DNA from: Sabulibacter ruber
Lineage (GTDB): Bacteria > Bacteroidota > Bacteroidia > Cytophagales > Hymenobacteraceae
Direction: 5' to 3'
Assembly: GCF_017355955.1 (NCBI RefSeq)
Contig: NZ_JAFFID010000001.1
Location: 124,001-188,000, forward strand
DNA: 64,000 bases
The number at the start of each line of letters is the position of its first letter. The stretch's first letter is position 1. A program made the translations under genes and the position numbers. This document shows, piece by piece, positions 1 to 8,868 of the stretch. The notes under the pieces were generated by a model. That model saw only the letters and a list, made by a program, of their open reading frames with translations. It was not told where the DNA came from and searched no databases.

Positions 1-326
1 TTACCGTTGGGGACCTGAGCCTGCGGTTGGGCAAGCACAATATTGCCTTCTTCGTCTTCAAAGCCGGTTACCAGTACCTCAGATCGCCAGGGACCAATCT
101 GCTTAGCCGGAAAGTTGGTGACACAGATGACCTGTTTCCCTACCAGTTCCTCCAGCGTGTACCGTTTGGTGATCTGCGCGCTGGATTTCTTAATGCCCAG
201 TTCTCCTAAATCTACCCAAAGTTTGTAAGCGGGTTTGCGTGCCTCCGGGAATTCTTCGGCTTGTACAATGGTGCCGGTCCGTAAATCAACGGCCGTGAAC
301 TGCTCCCACGTGATGGTGTTTTCCAT
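1..326 (-). CDS. csaA: CsaA-like tRNA-binding domain protein, 3' end cut by window edge
   Basis: The minus-strand frame opens at an ATG at 326 and runs 108 codons to the window edge without a stop, so the C-terminal few residues are missing. The protein begins MENTITWEQFTAVDLRTGTI and ends in VPNG. This is the single OB-fold tRNA-binding domain of the CsaA/EMAP-II type, which is normally about 110 residues and has a C-terminal PNG motif. CsaA family proteins are small homodimers proposed to bind tRNA or act as export-related chaperones; the exact role here is not shown. It is transcribed divergently from the FAD/Rieske gene, with a 140-nt shared upstream region. Confidence 0.8.
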   Translation of the reverse strand, partial: MENTITWEQFTAVDLRTGTIVQAEEFPEARKPAYKLWVDLGELGIKKSSAQITKRYTLEELVGKQVICVTNFPAKQIGPWRSEVLVTGFEDEEGNIVLAQPQAQVPNG

Positions 327-466
327 AGTTTTTTGGCGCCCAAGATAACGAGTCTGCTCAGAAGAGGCAAATACGGAGTTATATCCGTAGAAACCTCTCC
401 CAAGGGCAAGCGTATCCTCTAAAGCATTTCTGTCTAGGATGTGCGTCCAACTTTATCTTTCCAGCT

Positions 467-2005
467 ATGAAAAACAACACAGGTACAACTTTATCGGTCT
501 GGCAGCCGGGTGTGGAGATGCCGGTTACCCAAAGCTTAACTACCAACATCACCACCGATGTCTGCGTGGTAGGTGCGGGTATCTCTGGCCTAACAACCGC
601 TTATCTGCTGGCCAAAGAAGGCAAGAAAGTAGTGGTGCTGGATGCGGGCGAGATCTGCGGCGGGGAAACTAGCCGTACCACTGCGCACCTGTCCTGGGCT
701 TTGGATGACCGATATTCTACCCTGATTAAAGTCTTTGGCAAAGCACAGGCGCTGCTGGCCTATGAAAGCCACCGCGAAGCAATCCATCGGATAGAGCAGA
801 TCATACGGGATGAGAAGATCCAGTGTGATTTCCAAAGACTCCCCGGCTACCTTTTCCTGGGTGCCACTGATACCGAGGACCAGCTGGATCAGGAACTGGC
901 GGCCTGCCGGGAACTGGGCATTACGGAGGTGGTCAAGCTGAAGCAGTGTCCTTTGCCCAGCGTAAGTGAAGGACCTTGTCTGCTGTTCCCAGATCAGGCC
1001 CAGTTCCACCCGGTGAAGTACCTTTCTGCCTTAAGCCGCTACATTCTTGACCACGGGGGCGAGATCTATACCAACAGCCACGTAAAGGAATTTGATTCTG
1101 GATTGGTACACCGGGCCATTACCGATGCAGGATTCTCCGTGACCAGCAATCATTTGGTGGTATGTACCAACACACCCGTGAATGATAAGGTAACCATGCA
1201 TACCAAACAGGCACCTTACCGCACGTATGTGATCGGGGCCCGGGTGCCCAAAGGAGCAATTCCAACCGCTCTGTATTGGGACGATTCAGATCCCTACCAC
1301 TATGTTCGGTTGGGGACCATTGCCGGGGAAGAGCACCTTGATTCAGAGATTTTGATTGTAGGGGGCGAAGACCATAAAACCGGGCAAAGCAACGGAAACG
1401 AAGCCGAGCGCTTTGACTGCCTGGAGGAATGGACCCGCAAGAAATACCCCATGGTGCAGGACGTGGTGTTCCGGTGGTCAGGGCAGGTGATGGAGCCGGT
1501 AGACTTCATGGGCTTCATCGGCCGGAATCCTGGTGACAACAAAAACGTGTACATAGCCACCGGTGATTCCGGTCACGGCATGACGCACGGCACCATTGCC
1601 GGTATTCTGATTACTGACTTGATTCTGGAACGTACCAACCCTTGGGCGACTTTGTATGACCCAGGACGGGTGACTTTCTCCACTGATTCAGCCAAGGAGT
1701 TCCTGAAAGAAAACCTGAACGTGGCCGGCCAGTACCTGGATTGGGTGAAACCCGCCGACAAGGAAGCAGACGTTATTGCCCCTGGCACGGGAGCTATAGT
1801 ACAGAAGGGGATGGCCAAAGTGGCGGTATATTGCGATGCCCAGGGCAACCGGCATGAGTGTTCAGCCGTGTGTACCCACCTGGGCTGCGTGGTGCAGTGG
1901 AACAACCTGGAGAATTCCTGGGATTGCCCTTGCCACGGCTCTCGCTTTGACCCCTACGGAAAAGTAGTGGCCGGACCAGCGATAAAAGATTTAGAGAAGC
2001 TTTAG
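467..2005 (+). CDS. FAD-dependent oxidoreductase (DAO family) with C-terminal Rieske [2Fe-2S] domain
   Basis: A 512-residue protein in two parts. Residues about 28-400 form a DAO-type flavoprotein, with the dinucleotide-binding loop GAGISG at about 36-41, an acidic strand end (VVVLDAGE) and a [13 protein letters not shown] contact near 365. Residues about 425-512 form a Rieske domain with both cluster-binding boxes, CTHLGC at 469-474 and CPCHG at 487-491. There is no signal peptide, so it is probably cytoplasmic. The family is annotated as FAD-dependent oxidoreductase with Rieske domain (YhfW-like). The natural substrate is not known and cannot be read from the sequence. A strong bidirectional hairpin follows at 2081. 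Confidence 0.88.
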   Translation: MKNNTGTTLSVWQPGVEMPVTQSLTTNITTDVCVVGAGISGLTTAYLLAKEGKKVVVLDAGEICGGETSRTTAHLSWALDDRYSTLIKVFGKAQALLAYESHREAIHRIEQIIRDEKIQCDFQRLPGYLFLGATDTEDQLDQELAACRELGITEVVKLKQCPLPSVSEGPCLLFPDQAQFHPVKYLSALSRYILDHGGEIYTNSHVKEFDSGLVHRAITDAGFSVTSNHLVVCTNTPVNDKVTMHTKQAPYRTYVIGARVPKGAIPTALYWDDSDPYHYVRLGTIAGEEHLDSEILIVGGEDHKTGQSNGNEAERFDCLEEWTRKKYPMVQDVVFRWSGQVMEPVDFMGFIGRNPGDNKNVYIATGDSGHGMTHGTIAGILITDLILERTNPWATLYDPGRVTFSTDSAKEFLKENLNVAGQYLDWVKPADKEADVIAPGTGAIVQKGMAKVAVYCDAQGNRHECSAVCTHLGCVVQWNNLENSWDCPCHGSRFDPYGKVVAGPAIKDLEKL

Positions 2006-2080
2006 TCGGTTGCAAATAGGGGGAATGTGCGTTTTGACCCTTTTCTCTGGGAAATAGGTCATAAACAATTAAAAGCTCTG

Positions 2081-2131
2081 GCAAAAAGGAAAGCGTGGCA
2101 AGATTATCTCTTACCACGCTTTCCTTTTTGC
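2081..2131. terminator. Bidirectional intrinsic terminator between convergent genes
   Basis: Perfect 18-bp inverted repeat (arms 2081-2098 and 2114-2131, 15-nt loop). The arms begin with an A-run and end with a T-run, so both the oxidoreductase and the convergent DUF922 gene can terminate here. Confidence 0.8.
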
Positions 2132-2151
2132 TGGATAATAAAATCTACCAA

Positions 2152-2700
2152 CTACTTATAAGCTTCTAATCGTTTCAGCCTTATCTCTACAGAGGCAATC
2201 CAATCCATTTGTTTCTCTTTGTCCAGGCCGTGACGGCTTTCGGTGTCATAGAGGTCCTGTTCTTTGTGCCAGTTGTTGAAGGCTTCGCTGGCGTATTTGT
2301 TCAGGTCGGCGGCCCCGCGGCTGCAGGGGTTAGGAAGCTCGGCCAGGCGTTTGCGCAGCATACGGGCGTGCAGTTCGGTTAAATCAAAATGCAGTTGCTC
2401 GTGGGCCAGCAGCATGGCAGAAGACTTGTTGCGGGTCCAGGATTCTTTGGGGTTGAACACCGCCTCTACTTTAAACTTGAGCTGGTTGTTTTCGCATTTC
2501 ACCTTCATTTCCATGTTGGTGGAGGTGAGCGCGTGGTGGTGGTTGTTAGGCGCAGGCGTGCCGGCGAAATCATCCCAGGAAAGGCGTTTCTGCGGATTCC
2601 AGGGAATATCAGCCGCTACGGCAGTCATTTCGGGTTTAGTTTCTGGAAAAGAAGCTAAAAACAGGCTGCTCACCCAGAGAAGTAAAAAGGAGAATGGCAT
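2152..2700 (-). CDS. DUF922-type exported Zn-protease-like protein
   Basis: 182 residues with an N-terminal hydrophobic stretch (residues 3-18) that looks like a signal peptide. The body carries HEQLHFDLTELHA at 100-112, which contains an HExxH pair (H100, E101, H104). This is the hallmark of the DUF922 family, predicted from the motif to be zinc-dependent peptidases. A tryptophan-rich SWDDF segment near 41-45 is also typical of that family. The function has not been established for these proteins as far as I know. It ends just left of the bidirectional terminator and sits upstream of the MATE gene on the same strand, with a 62-nt gap. Confidence 0.72.
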   Translation of the reverse strand: MPFSFLLLWVSSLFLASFPETKPEMTAVAADIPWNPQKRLSWDDFAGTPAPNNHHHALTSTNMEMKVKCENNQLKFKVEAVFNPKESWTRNKSSAMLLAHEQLHFDLTELHARMLRKRLAELPNPCSRGAADLNKYASEAFNNWHKEQDLYDTESRHGLDKEKQMDWIASVEIRLKRLEAYK

Positions 2701-2762
2701 AATCGGTTCCGTAACACGCTTCAGGTGAAAGGGAGTTTCCTTTTCACGCAGAAGTTACGAAA

Positions 2763-4097
2763 TTATTGTGGGCTGAACTTCCTGAACCGGAAAAACAGCA
2801 GGATTGCCGCAATGGTAAGCCCGGTGAAAAGCCCCAGCCAAATGCCCGTAGCGGCCAGGTTTACCACAAATCCTAAGGCATAGCCTATGGGCAGGGCAAT
2901 GAGCCAGTAAGAGAACAGCGAGATCATACTGGGAACCCGCACGTCTTCCAGACCGCGCAACGCGCCCAATCCCACTACCTGCACCCCATCTGAAAGCTGG
3001 AAAATGGCCGCAATAATGAGCAGTTTGGCCGCAAGCTGCTGTACGGCCACGTCTTTCACGTACAAGGCGGGAATCAGGTCTTTGCAGAGGATGATGAGCA
3101 AGGCGCTGGTAGCCATGAACAAAGCCCCCATCACCAGACTGCTGTACCCGGCTATGTGCACGCCGTGCGTATCTCCGGCCCCTCGTAGTTTCCCCACCCT
3201 GATAGTTGCCGCCGAGGAGATGCCGCTGGCCATCATGTACGTCACCGAGGCCACGTTCAGGGCAATCTGGTGGGCCGCCAAGTCACGGGCACCTACCCAG
3301 CCAATCATCACTGCCGAAAAGCTGAAGGCCCCCATTTCAAAGATCATCTGCAGCGAGATAGGGAACCCTATTTTAAACATGCGGGTCATGTGGGTCCAGG
3401 AAATGCTTTGCCAACGCAGGTACTTGCGGTAACGGGTAAAGCGGCGGGCAGTGAGCACAAAAGTACCCATCATAATGGCCATGAGTACCCGGGAGATCAA
3501 GGTGGCCCAGGCGGCCCCGTTCAACCCCAAAGCAGGTAGCCCAAATTTACCGTAAATGAGCACGTAATTCAGCGCTACGTTCACCAGGTTGGCCAGAATG
3601 GAGATGTACATAGACTGCTTGGTGAGCGACAAGCCCTCGGCGAACTGCTTGAATGCCTGGAAGATCATGAGCGGCACCATGGATAGGAACAGGATGTTCA
3701 CGTACGGAATAGCCAGCCGCACCACTTCCTCAGGTTGGTTCAGATAGGCAATCATGGGTGAAAGGCCCCAAAACGCCAGGAAAAGCAGGATGCCCATGCC
3801 CATGTTCAAAAACAGGCCGTTCAACAGCACCAGCGCGATGCGGGTATGGTTTTTACGTCCGTCGGCGCGGGCTACCAGCGGCGTAATGCTGTATGAAATG
3901 CCCAGCCCAAATACCAGCGTGATGGTAAAAATGCTGTTCCCCAAGGAGGCTGCCGCTAATTGGGCGGTTCCAATGCGGCCGGCCATAATGCTGTCTACCA
4001 CCGTCACCAAAATATGCCCCAGTTGGCTTAGAACCACGGGGTACGCTAACAGAAAGGTGCTTTTATAATGCTGGCGGTATTGGGCAGAGAAAATCAC
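2763..4097 (-). CDS. MATE family multidrug/Na+ efflux transporter (NorM-like)
   Basis: About 444 residues with twelve hydrophobic segments and the MATE opening pattern LAYPVVLSQLGHILVTVVDSIMAGRIG, plus the second-half counterpart at FPISLQMIFEMGAFSFSAVMIGWVG. MATE proteins export cationic drugs and dyes or metabolites using Na+ or H+ gradients; the substrate cannot be predicted. The frame is open to a TTG at 4151, but the 18 residues there do not resemble family N-termini. The GTG at 4097 places the protein start (VIFSAQYRQHYKS) where relatives begin, so I chose it. There is no ATG before the first transmembrane helix, so the start is uncertain. Confidence 0.9.
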   Translation of the reverse strand: MIFSAQYRQHYKSTFLLAYPVVLSQLGHILVTVVDSIMAGRIGTAQLAAASLGNSIFTITLVFGLGISYSITPLVARADGRKNHTRIALVLLNGLFLNMGMGILLFLAFWGLSPMIAYLNQPEEVVRLAIPYVNILFLSMVPLMIFQAFKQFAEGLSLTKQSMYISILANLVNVALNYVLIYGKFGLPALGLNGAAWATLISRVLMAIMMGTFVLTARRFTRYRKYLRWQSISWTHMTRMFKIGFPISLQMIFEMGAFSFSAVMIGWVGARDLAAHQIALNVASVTYMMASGISSAATIRVGKLRGAGDTHGVHIAGYSSLVMGALFMATSALLIILCKDLIPALYVKDVAVQQLAAKLLIIAAIFQLSDGVQVVGLGALRGLEDVRVPSMISLFSYWLIALPIGYALGFVVNLAATGIWLGLFTGLTIAAILLFFRFRKFSPQ

Positions 4098-4249
4098 AGG
4101 CTTCGGTTTTAAGAAAGAGGCCGCAAAGGTACAGCTATTTTCCCTAACCAAGGCCGGACAATTGTCCTTTTGGGTTTATTGAGAGATGGAGAGGTTGAAT
4201 GATGGATTGAGTGAAGGGGAAATGAATGGTTAGTAAGAAAAATCATTCC

Positions 4250-4283
4250 TTTTAAGCCTGATTTCAGGAAAATAGCCTTAAAA
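4250..4283. repeat. Intergenic hairpin of the TTTTC/GAAAA family
   Basis: Arms TTTTAAG (4250-4256) and CTTAAAA (4277-4283) around the centre ATTTCAGGAAAAT, between the aminotransferase and MATE genes. One of the dispersed copies described in the findings. Confidence 0.5.
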
Positions 4284-4367
4284 CAAGCCCTCTGCCTGTA
4301 CTGCGCAAAACTTGGAGGGCAGTCTGTTTTTCGGGTTGGTTTCAGAATATCAGGGCGAAAACCTGGA

Positions 4368-5462
4368 TTAAGAAACAAACGCTTTGAGGCGGGGCAGGGC
4401 GCTCTCCAGCACCTCGTCGGGTAGGGCATAGGACATCCTCAGAGCCCCGGGCATTCCCATGTTGGTGGCAGGTAATACCTCCAGGCCTACCTGGTCTTTC
4501 AGGGCTGCGGCCCATTCCTCCACCAATCGAAAAGGAGAGGAGGTATTTTGGGGTTGGAGGCAGCCGTCCACCTGCAGGGTCACGTAGTACCCGGCCTGCG
4601 GAACTGTGAATTTCAGTTTAGGCATCTTCTTAAGGGCCTCCACCACGCGCTGTCTTTTCGGTTCTAAGTCAGCTTTGAACTCCTGCCAGATGCTATGCCG
4701 GTGTTGAACGGCCGCCGCCGCACCCGCTTGCAGAAAAGGGGATACTCCAGAAATTAACTTGTGCTGCAGATCCATGGCTTTCTGCAGGATAGGGAAAGGC
4801 GCAATCAGATACCCAATGCGCCAGCCCGACATGGCAAAGGACTTAGAGAATCCATTGACCACGGCTATTCTATCTCGCAGATGCTCAAAGCTTAAAAAGG
4901 TGGTAACCGGGACAGAAAAGCTTAAGCCATCATAGATTTCGTCAGACAAGACATGCAGGTTGGGGAACTCCTCCATCAGCCTGGCTACTTCCTCCAGTTC
5001 CTCCCTGGTGTAGACTTTTCCGGTGGGGTTTCCCGGGTTGGAGAGGATGAGGAGTCTGGTGGCGGGGGAGAGTTTCTGCCGGAGTTGCTCTGCATCAATT
5101 CTATATTCCTGCTCTGGGTTGGCAGGCACTGAAACCAACCGGCAGCCGCTTTGCCTGATCAATTCCGGAAAGGCAAACCAATAGGGCGCCAGCATTACCA
5201 CTTCCTCGTTGGGCTGCAGCAGGCTTTCCAGGTACAGATGGATGGCATGTTTTGCGCCGTGGGTGATCATGATCTGTTCTGCGGGGATGGGCAAACCGGC
5301 GTCTTCCAGGTACCGTTGGGCAAGGGCCAGGCGCAACTCAGATAGGCCCTCGTTTGGTCCGTAATAGGTATTATGCTGGGAGACGGCTTCTTGCATGGCC
5401 TGCGTGGCAACAGCCGGGCTGTGGAAGTGGCTCACGCCTAAGTGCAGCGGAATGATGTCCAT
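4368..5462 (-). CDS. Pyridoxal-phosphate-dependent aminotransferase, class I/II
   Basis: 364 residues of fold-type I aminotransferase. Visible PLP-site residues are N145 in SNPGNPTGK, D174 and Y177 in SDEIYDGL, the Schiff-base lysine K207 in GFSKSF, and the substrate-carboxylate-binding Arg pattern MSGWRIGY around 211-218. Relatives transaminate aspartate, aromatic amino acids or related substrates; the specificity cannot be assigned. The ATG start at 5462 gives a slightly short N-terminus for the family, but LHLGVSHFHSP corresponds to the usual first strand. The gene stands alone, separated from its neighbours by more than 130 nt each side. Confidence 0.87.
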   Translation of the reverse strand: MDIIPLHLGVSHFHSPAVATQAMQEAVSQHNTYYGPNEGLSELRLALAQRYLEDAGLPIPAEQIMITHGAKHAIHLYLESLLQPNEEVVMLAPYWFAFPELIRQSGCRLVSVPANPEQEYRIDAEQLRQKLSPATRLLILSNPGNPTGKVYTREELEEVARLMEEFPNLHVLSDEIYDGLSFSVPVTTFLSFEHLRDRIAVVNGFSKSFAMSGWRIGYLIAPFPILQKAMDLQHKLISGVSPFLQAGAAAAVQHRHSIWQEFKADLEPKRQRVVEALKKMPKLKFTVPQAGYYVTLQVDGCLQPQNTSSPFRLVEEWAAALKDQVGLEVLPATNMGMPGALRMSYALPDEVLESALPRLKAFVS

Positions 5463-5601
5463 GTGCGTAGGGGTTGTGGGGCTTTTTAGGGCCTAAGCTA
5501 CAAACAGGTTTGATTTGATGTGCGTTTCAGGGCTTTTTTGCTGACAATAGAACGAAAACAGTCCTCCATTTGTCTGCGGCTTTCTACTGCATCAGGCAAA
5601 A

Positions 5602-6603
5602 CTATCTGGGCCGGAGCAACACATCGGCGAAGCCGTGGCTGGAATCGGTGAAGATGTCCTGCACGGTGAACCCGCAGGCATGGGCCATTGCTTCTACCTG
5701 TTTCAAGGAGAATTTGTAGGAGTTCTCGGTATGGATGGCTTCCCAGGCCTCAAACTGGAAGGTTTGGTTCAAAGCCCCGATGTGCACTTCCTGGTTGGCC
5801 TTGCTGATGAGGAAGCTCCGCATGGTGCCTTCCAGCGGATCGTACTCCGCAAAGTGCTGGAACTGATCCAGGTCAAAATTTCCCTGCAGTTCTTTGTTGA
5901 TGCGGTGCAGCAAGTTCAGGTTGAAGGCTGAGGTGACCCCGGCAGCATCGGCGTAGGCGCGGCGCATCTTTTCGGGGTCTTTTCGCAAATCCAGGCCTAA
6001 AAGGAACGCATCCTCGGGGTTGAGGGTCTGCCGAACGGCGCAGAGAAAGTTCTGGGCTTCCGGCAAGTCAAAATTCCCGATGTTTGATCCCAGAAACAAG
6101 ACCAATTTGCGCAGGCGCTGGTTTTGGTTCAGCCACTCCAATCCCTGGAAATATTCGGCGGCCAGGGCGGTGACCGGGAGCTGGGGCCAGCGGAGCTGCA
6201 GGTCTTCCAGCAACAGGTTTAACTGATCTTCGGAGATATCCAGCGGAATGTAGGATACTTCGGCCTTGGAGGCCATCAGTTCTGTCAGCAGCAGCTTGGT
6301 TTTGTACGCGTCGCCAGCCCCTAAATCTACCACCTGAAAAGGTTCTTGAATCCCGAAGGCGTACAGAATCTCCTTGCGTTGGCGAGACAGAATCTGGTGC
6401 TCCAGTTTGGTGAGATAGTACTCCGGCAGTTGCATGATCTGCTGGAACAATTGGCTGCCCTTGGCATCATAAAAGAATTTAGATGAGAGCTTTTTAGGGC
6501 TTTGGTTCAAGCCTTGCATTACATCCTGTGCCAGGCTGTTTTCGTCAGCGGAGTGGCTGGGCAGCAGGTTAACAAGGGTGCTTTGCGTAGAGGGTAGCGT
6601 CAT
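5602..6603 (-). CDS. egtD: EgtD-type L-histidine N-alpha-methyltransferase-like protein
   Basis: 333 residues from the ATG at 6603; a TTG 45 nt upstream is also in frame, but the added residues are Pro-rich and unconvincing. The N-terminal SKFFYDAKGSQLFQQIMQLPEYYLTKLE block and the SAM site VVDLGAGDAYKT are characteristic of the DUF2260/EgtD methyltransferase family. EgtD trimethylates histidine to hercynine, the first step to ergothioneine. The second enzyme, EgtB, is not in this window, so the pathway here is an inference from the family. The C-terminus (FTDSSHGFADVLLRPR) matches the family end. Confidence 0.8.
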   Translation of the reverse strand: MTLPSTQSTLVNLLPSHSADENSLAQDVMQGLNQSPKKLSSKFFYDAKGSQLFQQIMQLPEYYLTKLEHQILSRQRKEILYAFGIQEPFQVVDLGAGDAYKTKLLLTELMASKAEVSYIPLDISEDQLNLLLEDLQLRWPQLPVTALAAEYFQGLEWLNQNQRLRKLVLFLGSNIGNFDLPEAQNFLCAVRQTLNPEDAFLLGLDLRKDPEKMRRAYADAAGVTSAFNLNLLHRINKELQGNFDLDQFQHFAEYDPLEGTMRSFLISKANQEVHIGALNQTFQFEAWEAIHTENSYKFSLKQVEAMAHACGFTVQDIFTDSSHGFADVLLRPR

Positions 6604-6756
6604 ATGCTTGGGTGGTTTTGTCGTAGGTACCGGGTGAGGGTTGTGCAAATATTTTCTGCCTGCTCCCGTATCTAGTAAATTCTGGGCTATACGAGCCCGT
6701 TTATGGCCGTGGTAGTAAATGCCATTCGGTTTATACGTAGATTCCTTTTCTAAACT

Positions 6757-6764
6757 TAATTTTG
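6757..6764 (+). promoter_or_regulatory. Candidate -7 element upstream of menC
   Basis: TAATTTTG fits the Bacteroidota -7 consensus TAnnTTTG and lies 37 nt before the menC ATG. A clear -33 TTTG at the ideal spacing is not visible, so this is tentative. Confidence 0.4.
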
Positions 6765-6801
6765 GGAGAAAGGTTTACCTCACCTTAGCGCTTCAGTACC
6801 T

Positions 6802-7878
6802 ATGCCTTTTATTCTGACCCCTTTTTACCGGGAATTGTCTTTTAAGTTTGATGCCCGTACCTCCCGTGGGGCCATGAAAACGCACCAGGCGGCGTATCTG
6901 CGGCTGCACCATACCGATGCCCCTGAGGTACATGGGTGGGGCGAGTGCTCGCCGCTGCCGGGGTTAAGTCCCGATTATTCCCCGCATTTCCCCCAAACCC
7001 TCCAGAGTATTTGCAACCGTTTCAACAGTCTGCAAATAGAAACCACCGGAACTGAGGAAGGACAGGCTTTCTGGAAATCACTGGACCAATGGCCGTCTAT
7101 CTGCTTTGCCGCCGAAACCGCCTGGGTTGATTACATGCGCGGAGCCAAACGCATCCTGTACGACACGCCTTTCTCGCGCTCCCAGCAGGGCATCCGGATC
7201 AACGGGCTTATCTGGATGGGCGATGCCGCTTTCATGCGGGAACAGATCCAAAAGAAGCTGGACCAGGGTTTCAAGTGCCTCAAAATGAAGATCGGCGGAC
7301 TTGATTTTGCCCAGGAACTCAGAATTCTGAACGAAATCAGGAGCATAGCGGGCCCCGATGTGCTGGAACTGAGGCTTGATGCGAACGGAGCCTTCGCCCT
7401 TTCTGATGCCGAGGAGAAGCTTCGGCAATTGGCCCGTTTCCAAATCCATTCCATTGAGCAACCCATCAAACAGGGCCAGCCGGATGCCATGCAGGAGCTT
7501 TGCGTGGTATCGCCAATTCCTATTGCCCTGGACGAGGAACTGATTGGCGTGAGCGGCAAAGAAAATAAATGGAAGCTGCTGGACCAGATACGCCCGCAGT
7601 ACATCATCATTAAGCCAACCCTGGTAGGAGGCCTGTACAGCAGCCGCGAGTGGATTCAGGTGACCCAAACCTTAGGCATTGACTGGTGGCTTACCTCGGC
7701 CTTGGAATCCAACATCGGGTTGAATGCCATTGCACAGTTTGCCGCTGATCTGGGCAGCACTTTGCCGCAGGGCCTGGGCACCGGACAACTGTACCACAAC
7801 AATTTCAGCTCACCGCTAGAAATCAGGGGCGAGGAGCTCTGGTATAATGCCGACAAACCATGGGAATTGCCGTCGTGA
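6802..7878 (+). CDS. menC: o-Succinylbenzoate synthase (enolase superfamily)
   Basis: 358 residues with the muconate-lactonizing subgroup layout of the enolase superfamily. Active-site residues are all visible: K161 and K163 in KMKIG, metal ligands D193 (LDANG), E219 (IEQP) and D244 (ALDEE), and K271 in IIIKPTLVGG. MenC dehydrates SHCHC to o-succinylbenzoate in menaquinone synthesis, which fits a Bacteroidota cell that uses menaquinone and an MQO-type dehydrogenase (44.5 kb). Dipeptide epimerases share this scaffold, but the overall pattern (WGWGECSPLPGL-like start, TSALESNIGL) is that of Bacteroidota MenC. No other men gene is in the window. The stop codon lies in the first unit of a GTGA microsatellite. 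Confidence 0.85.
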   Translation: MPFILTPFYRELSFKFDARTSRGAMKTHQAAYLRLHHTDAPEVHGWGECSPLPGLSPDYSPHFPQTLQSICNRFNSLQIETTGTEEGQAFWKSLDQWPSICFAAETAWVDYMRGAKRILYDTPFSRSQQGIRINGLIWMGDAAFMREQIQKKLDQGFKCLKMKIGGLDFAQELRILNEIRSIAGPDVLELRLDANGAFALSDAEEKLRQLARFQIHSIEQPIKQGQPDAMQELCVVSPIPIALDEELIGVSGKENKWKLLDQIRPQYIIIKPTLVGGLYSSREWIQVTQTLGIDWWLTSALESNIGLNAIAQFAADLGSTLPQGLGTGQLYHNNFSSPLEIRGEELWYNADKPWELPS

Positions 7879-7937
7879 GTGAGTGAGTGAGTGAGTGAGT
7901 GAGTGAGTGAGTGAGTGAGTGAGTGAGTGAGTGAGTG
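7875..7937. repeat. Perfect GTGA tetranucleotide microsatellite
   Basis: 63 nt of uninterrupted GTGA (15.75 units) beginning on the last base of the final menC sense codon, so the first TGA is the menC stop. The repeat contains TGA in every frame and cannot be translated through. It fills the gap between convergent menC and the sirtuin gene, which has no clear hairpin terminator. Confidence 0.95.
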
Positions 7938-8014
7938 GCGCCTGGTTTCTTTTTGGAAGTTCCATCAAAAATGAAACGGGGTGGGTTTTCATTGAAGGAG
8001 GAATGGACCTGCCC

Positions 8015-8704
8015 CTACTCAGCCATCAGCTGCTCAACTAATCTGGGTACGCCTACGGTGGCTTTTTCCTGAATAATGGTCAAGTTTCTCCGGTGCTGGA
8101 CAGCAGGTGCGTTGGGATCTATGAGGTAAATAGGCGTGTCATGCGGGGCAAAGGAAAGCAGCCCGGCGGCAGGGTAGACTTGCAGGGAGGTACCTATGAC
8201 CAGGAGGTAATCGGCAGTCATGGTTTCCTCGGCGGCTTCCTCAATCAGGGGAACGGGCTCGCCAAACCACACAATGTTAGGCCGTAACTGAGAGCCTTTC
8301 TCGCATAGGTCGCCCAGTTTCAGTTCCCAGCCTTCCATAGGGTAAATCAAACGCTCATCTTTGGTGCTGCGGCTTTCAAACAGCTTGCCGTGCAGGTGCA
8401 GCACGTGTTTGGAGCCGGCGCGCTCGTGCAGGTTGTCAACGTTCTGGGTGATGATGCGCACGTCAAATTTCTGCTCCAGCTTTACCAAAGCTTTGTGGGC
8501 GGCATTAGGCTCCACGCCCAAAGCACTTTTCCGGCGCTGGTTGTAAAACTCCAGTACCAGTTCGGGGTTCTTTTTCCAGCCTTCGGGCGAGGCAACTTCC
8601 ATTACATCATGACCTTCCCAAAGTCCATTGGCGTCTCTGAAGGTAGCCAGGCCACTTTCGGCACTAATTCCGGCTCCGGTTAATACAACTACTTTCTGCT
8701 TCAT
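8015..8704 (-). CDS. cobB: Class III-type Sir2 NAD-dependent deacylase lacking zinc-finger cysteines
   Basis: 229 residues with the Sir2 Rossmann core: GAGIS (10-14) and FRDANGLW for NAD binding, TQNVDNLHERAG (86-97) and catalytic H105 in LHLHG. Y54 and R57 form the YxxR pair that marks class III (SIRT5/CobB) enzymes, which remove succinyl or other acidic acyl groups as well as acetyl. The usual four zinc-binding cysteines are absent: the protein has only one Cys (C134). The zinc-module region is reduced to SRSTKDERLIYPMEG. Deacylase activity is expected from the intact core. The ATG start at 8704 is well placed. Confidence 0.87.
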   Translation of the reverse strand: MKQKVVVLTGAGISAESGLATFRDANGLWEGHDVMEVASPEGWKKNPELVLEFYNQRRKSALGVEPNAAHKALVKLEQKFDVRIITQNVDNLHERAGSKHVLHLHGKLFESRSTKDERLIYPMEGWELKLGDLCEKGSQLRPNIVWFGEPVPLIEEAAEETMTADYLLVIGTSLQVYPAAGLLSFAPHDTPIYLIDPNAPAVQHRRNLTIIQEKATVGVPRLVEQLMAE

Positions 8705-8779
8705 ACAAAGGGTAGAATCTGGAAGTTAGAAACCAAACTTAGATAAAGGGTAAGATACGGGAAAGAACCAGAAAAAAAT

Positions 8780-8827
8780 ACCTCCGTTTCGGGGCTTATT
8801 TTCAGAAACAAGCCCCGAAACGGAGGT
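8780..8827. terminator. Strong hairpin, topA terminator and member of the dispersed hairpin family
   Basis: Perfect 18-bp arms (8780-8797, 8810-8827) with loop ATTTTCAGAAAC. It lies just downstream of topA on the minus strand and upstream of the sirtuin start, so it can end topA transcription. Its centre matches the other dispersed hairpins. Confidence 0.7.
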
Positions 8828-8868
8828 AAAAGTAGGAAGCCTAAAATTTAGCTTCTGGTATTTTCAAC

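Noticed and set aside
212..409. Minus-strand 65-codon frame upstream of the Rieske gene
   Set aside because: It overlaps the csaA-like gene in another frame and has no recognisable content.
7875..7937. GTGA repeat as a phase-variable coding tract
   Set aside because: The menC stop is in the first unit, and every reading frame of the repeat contains TGA, so changing the number of units cannot switch a reading frame.
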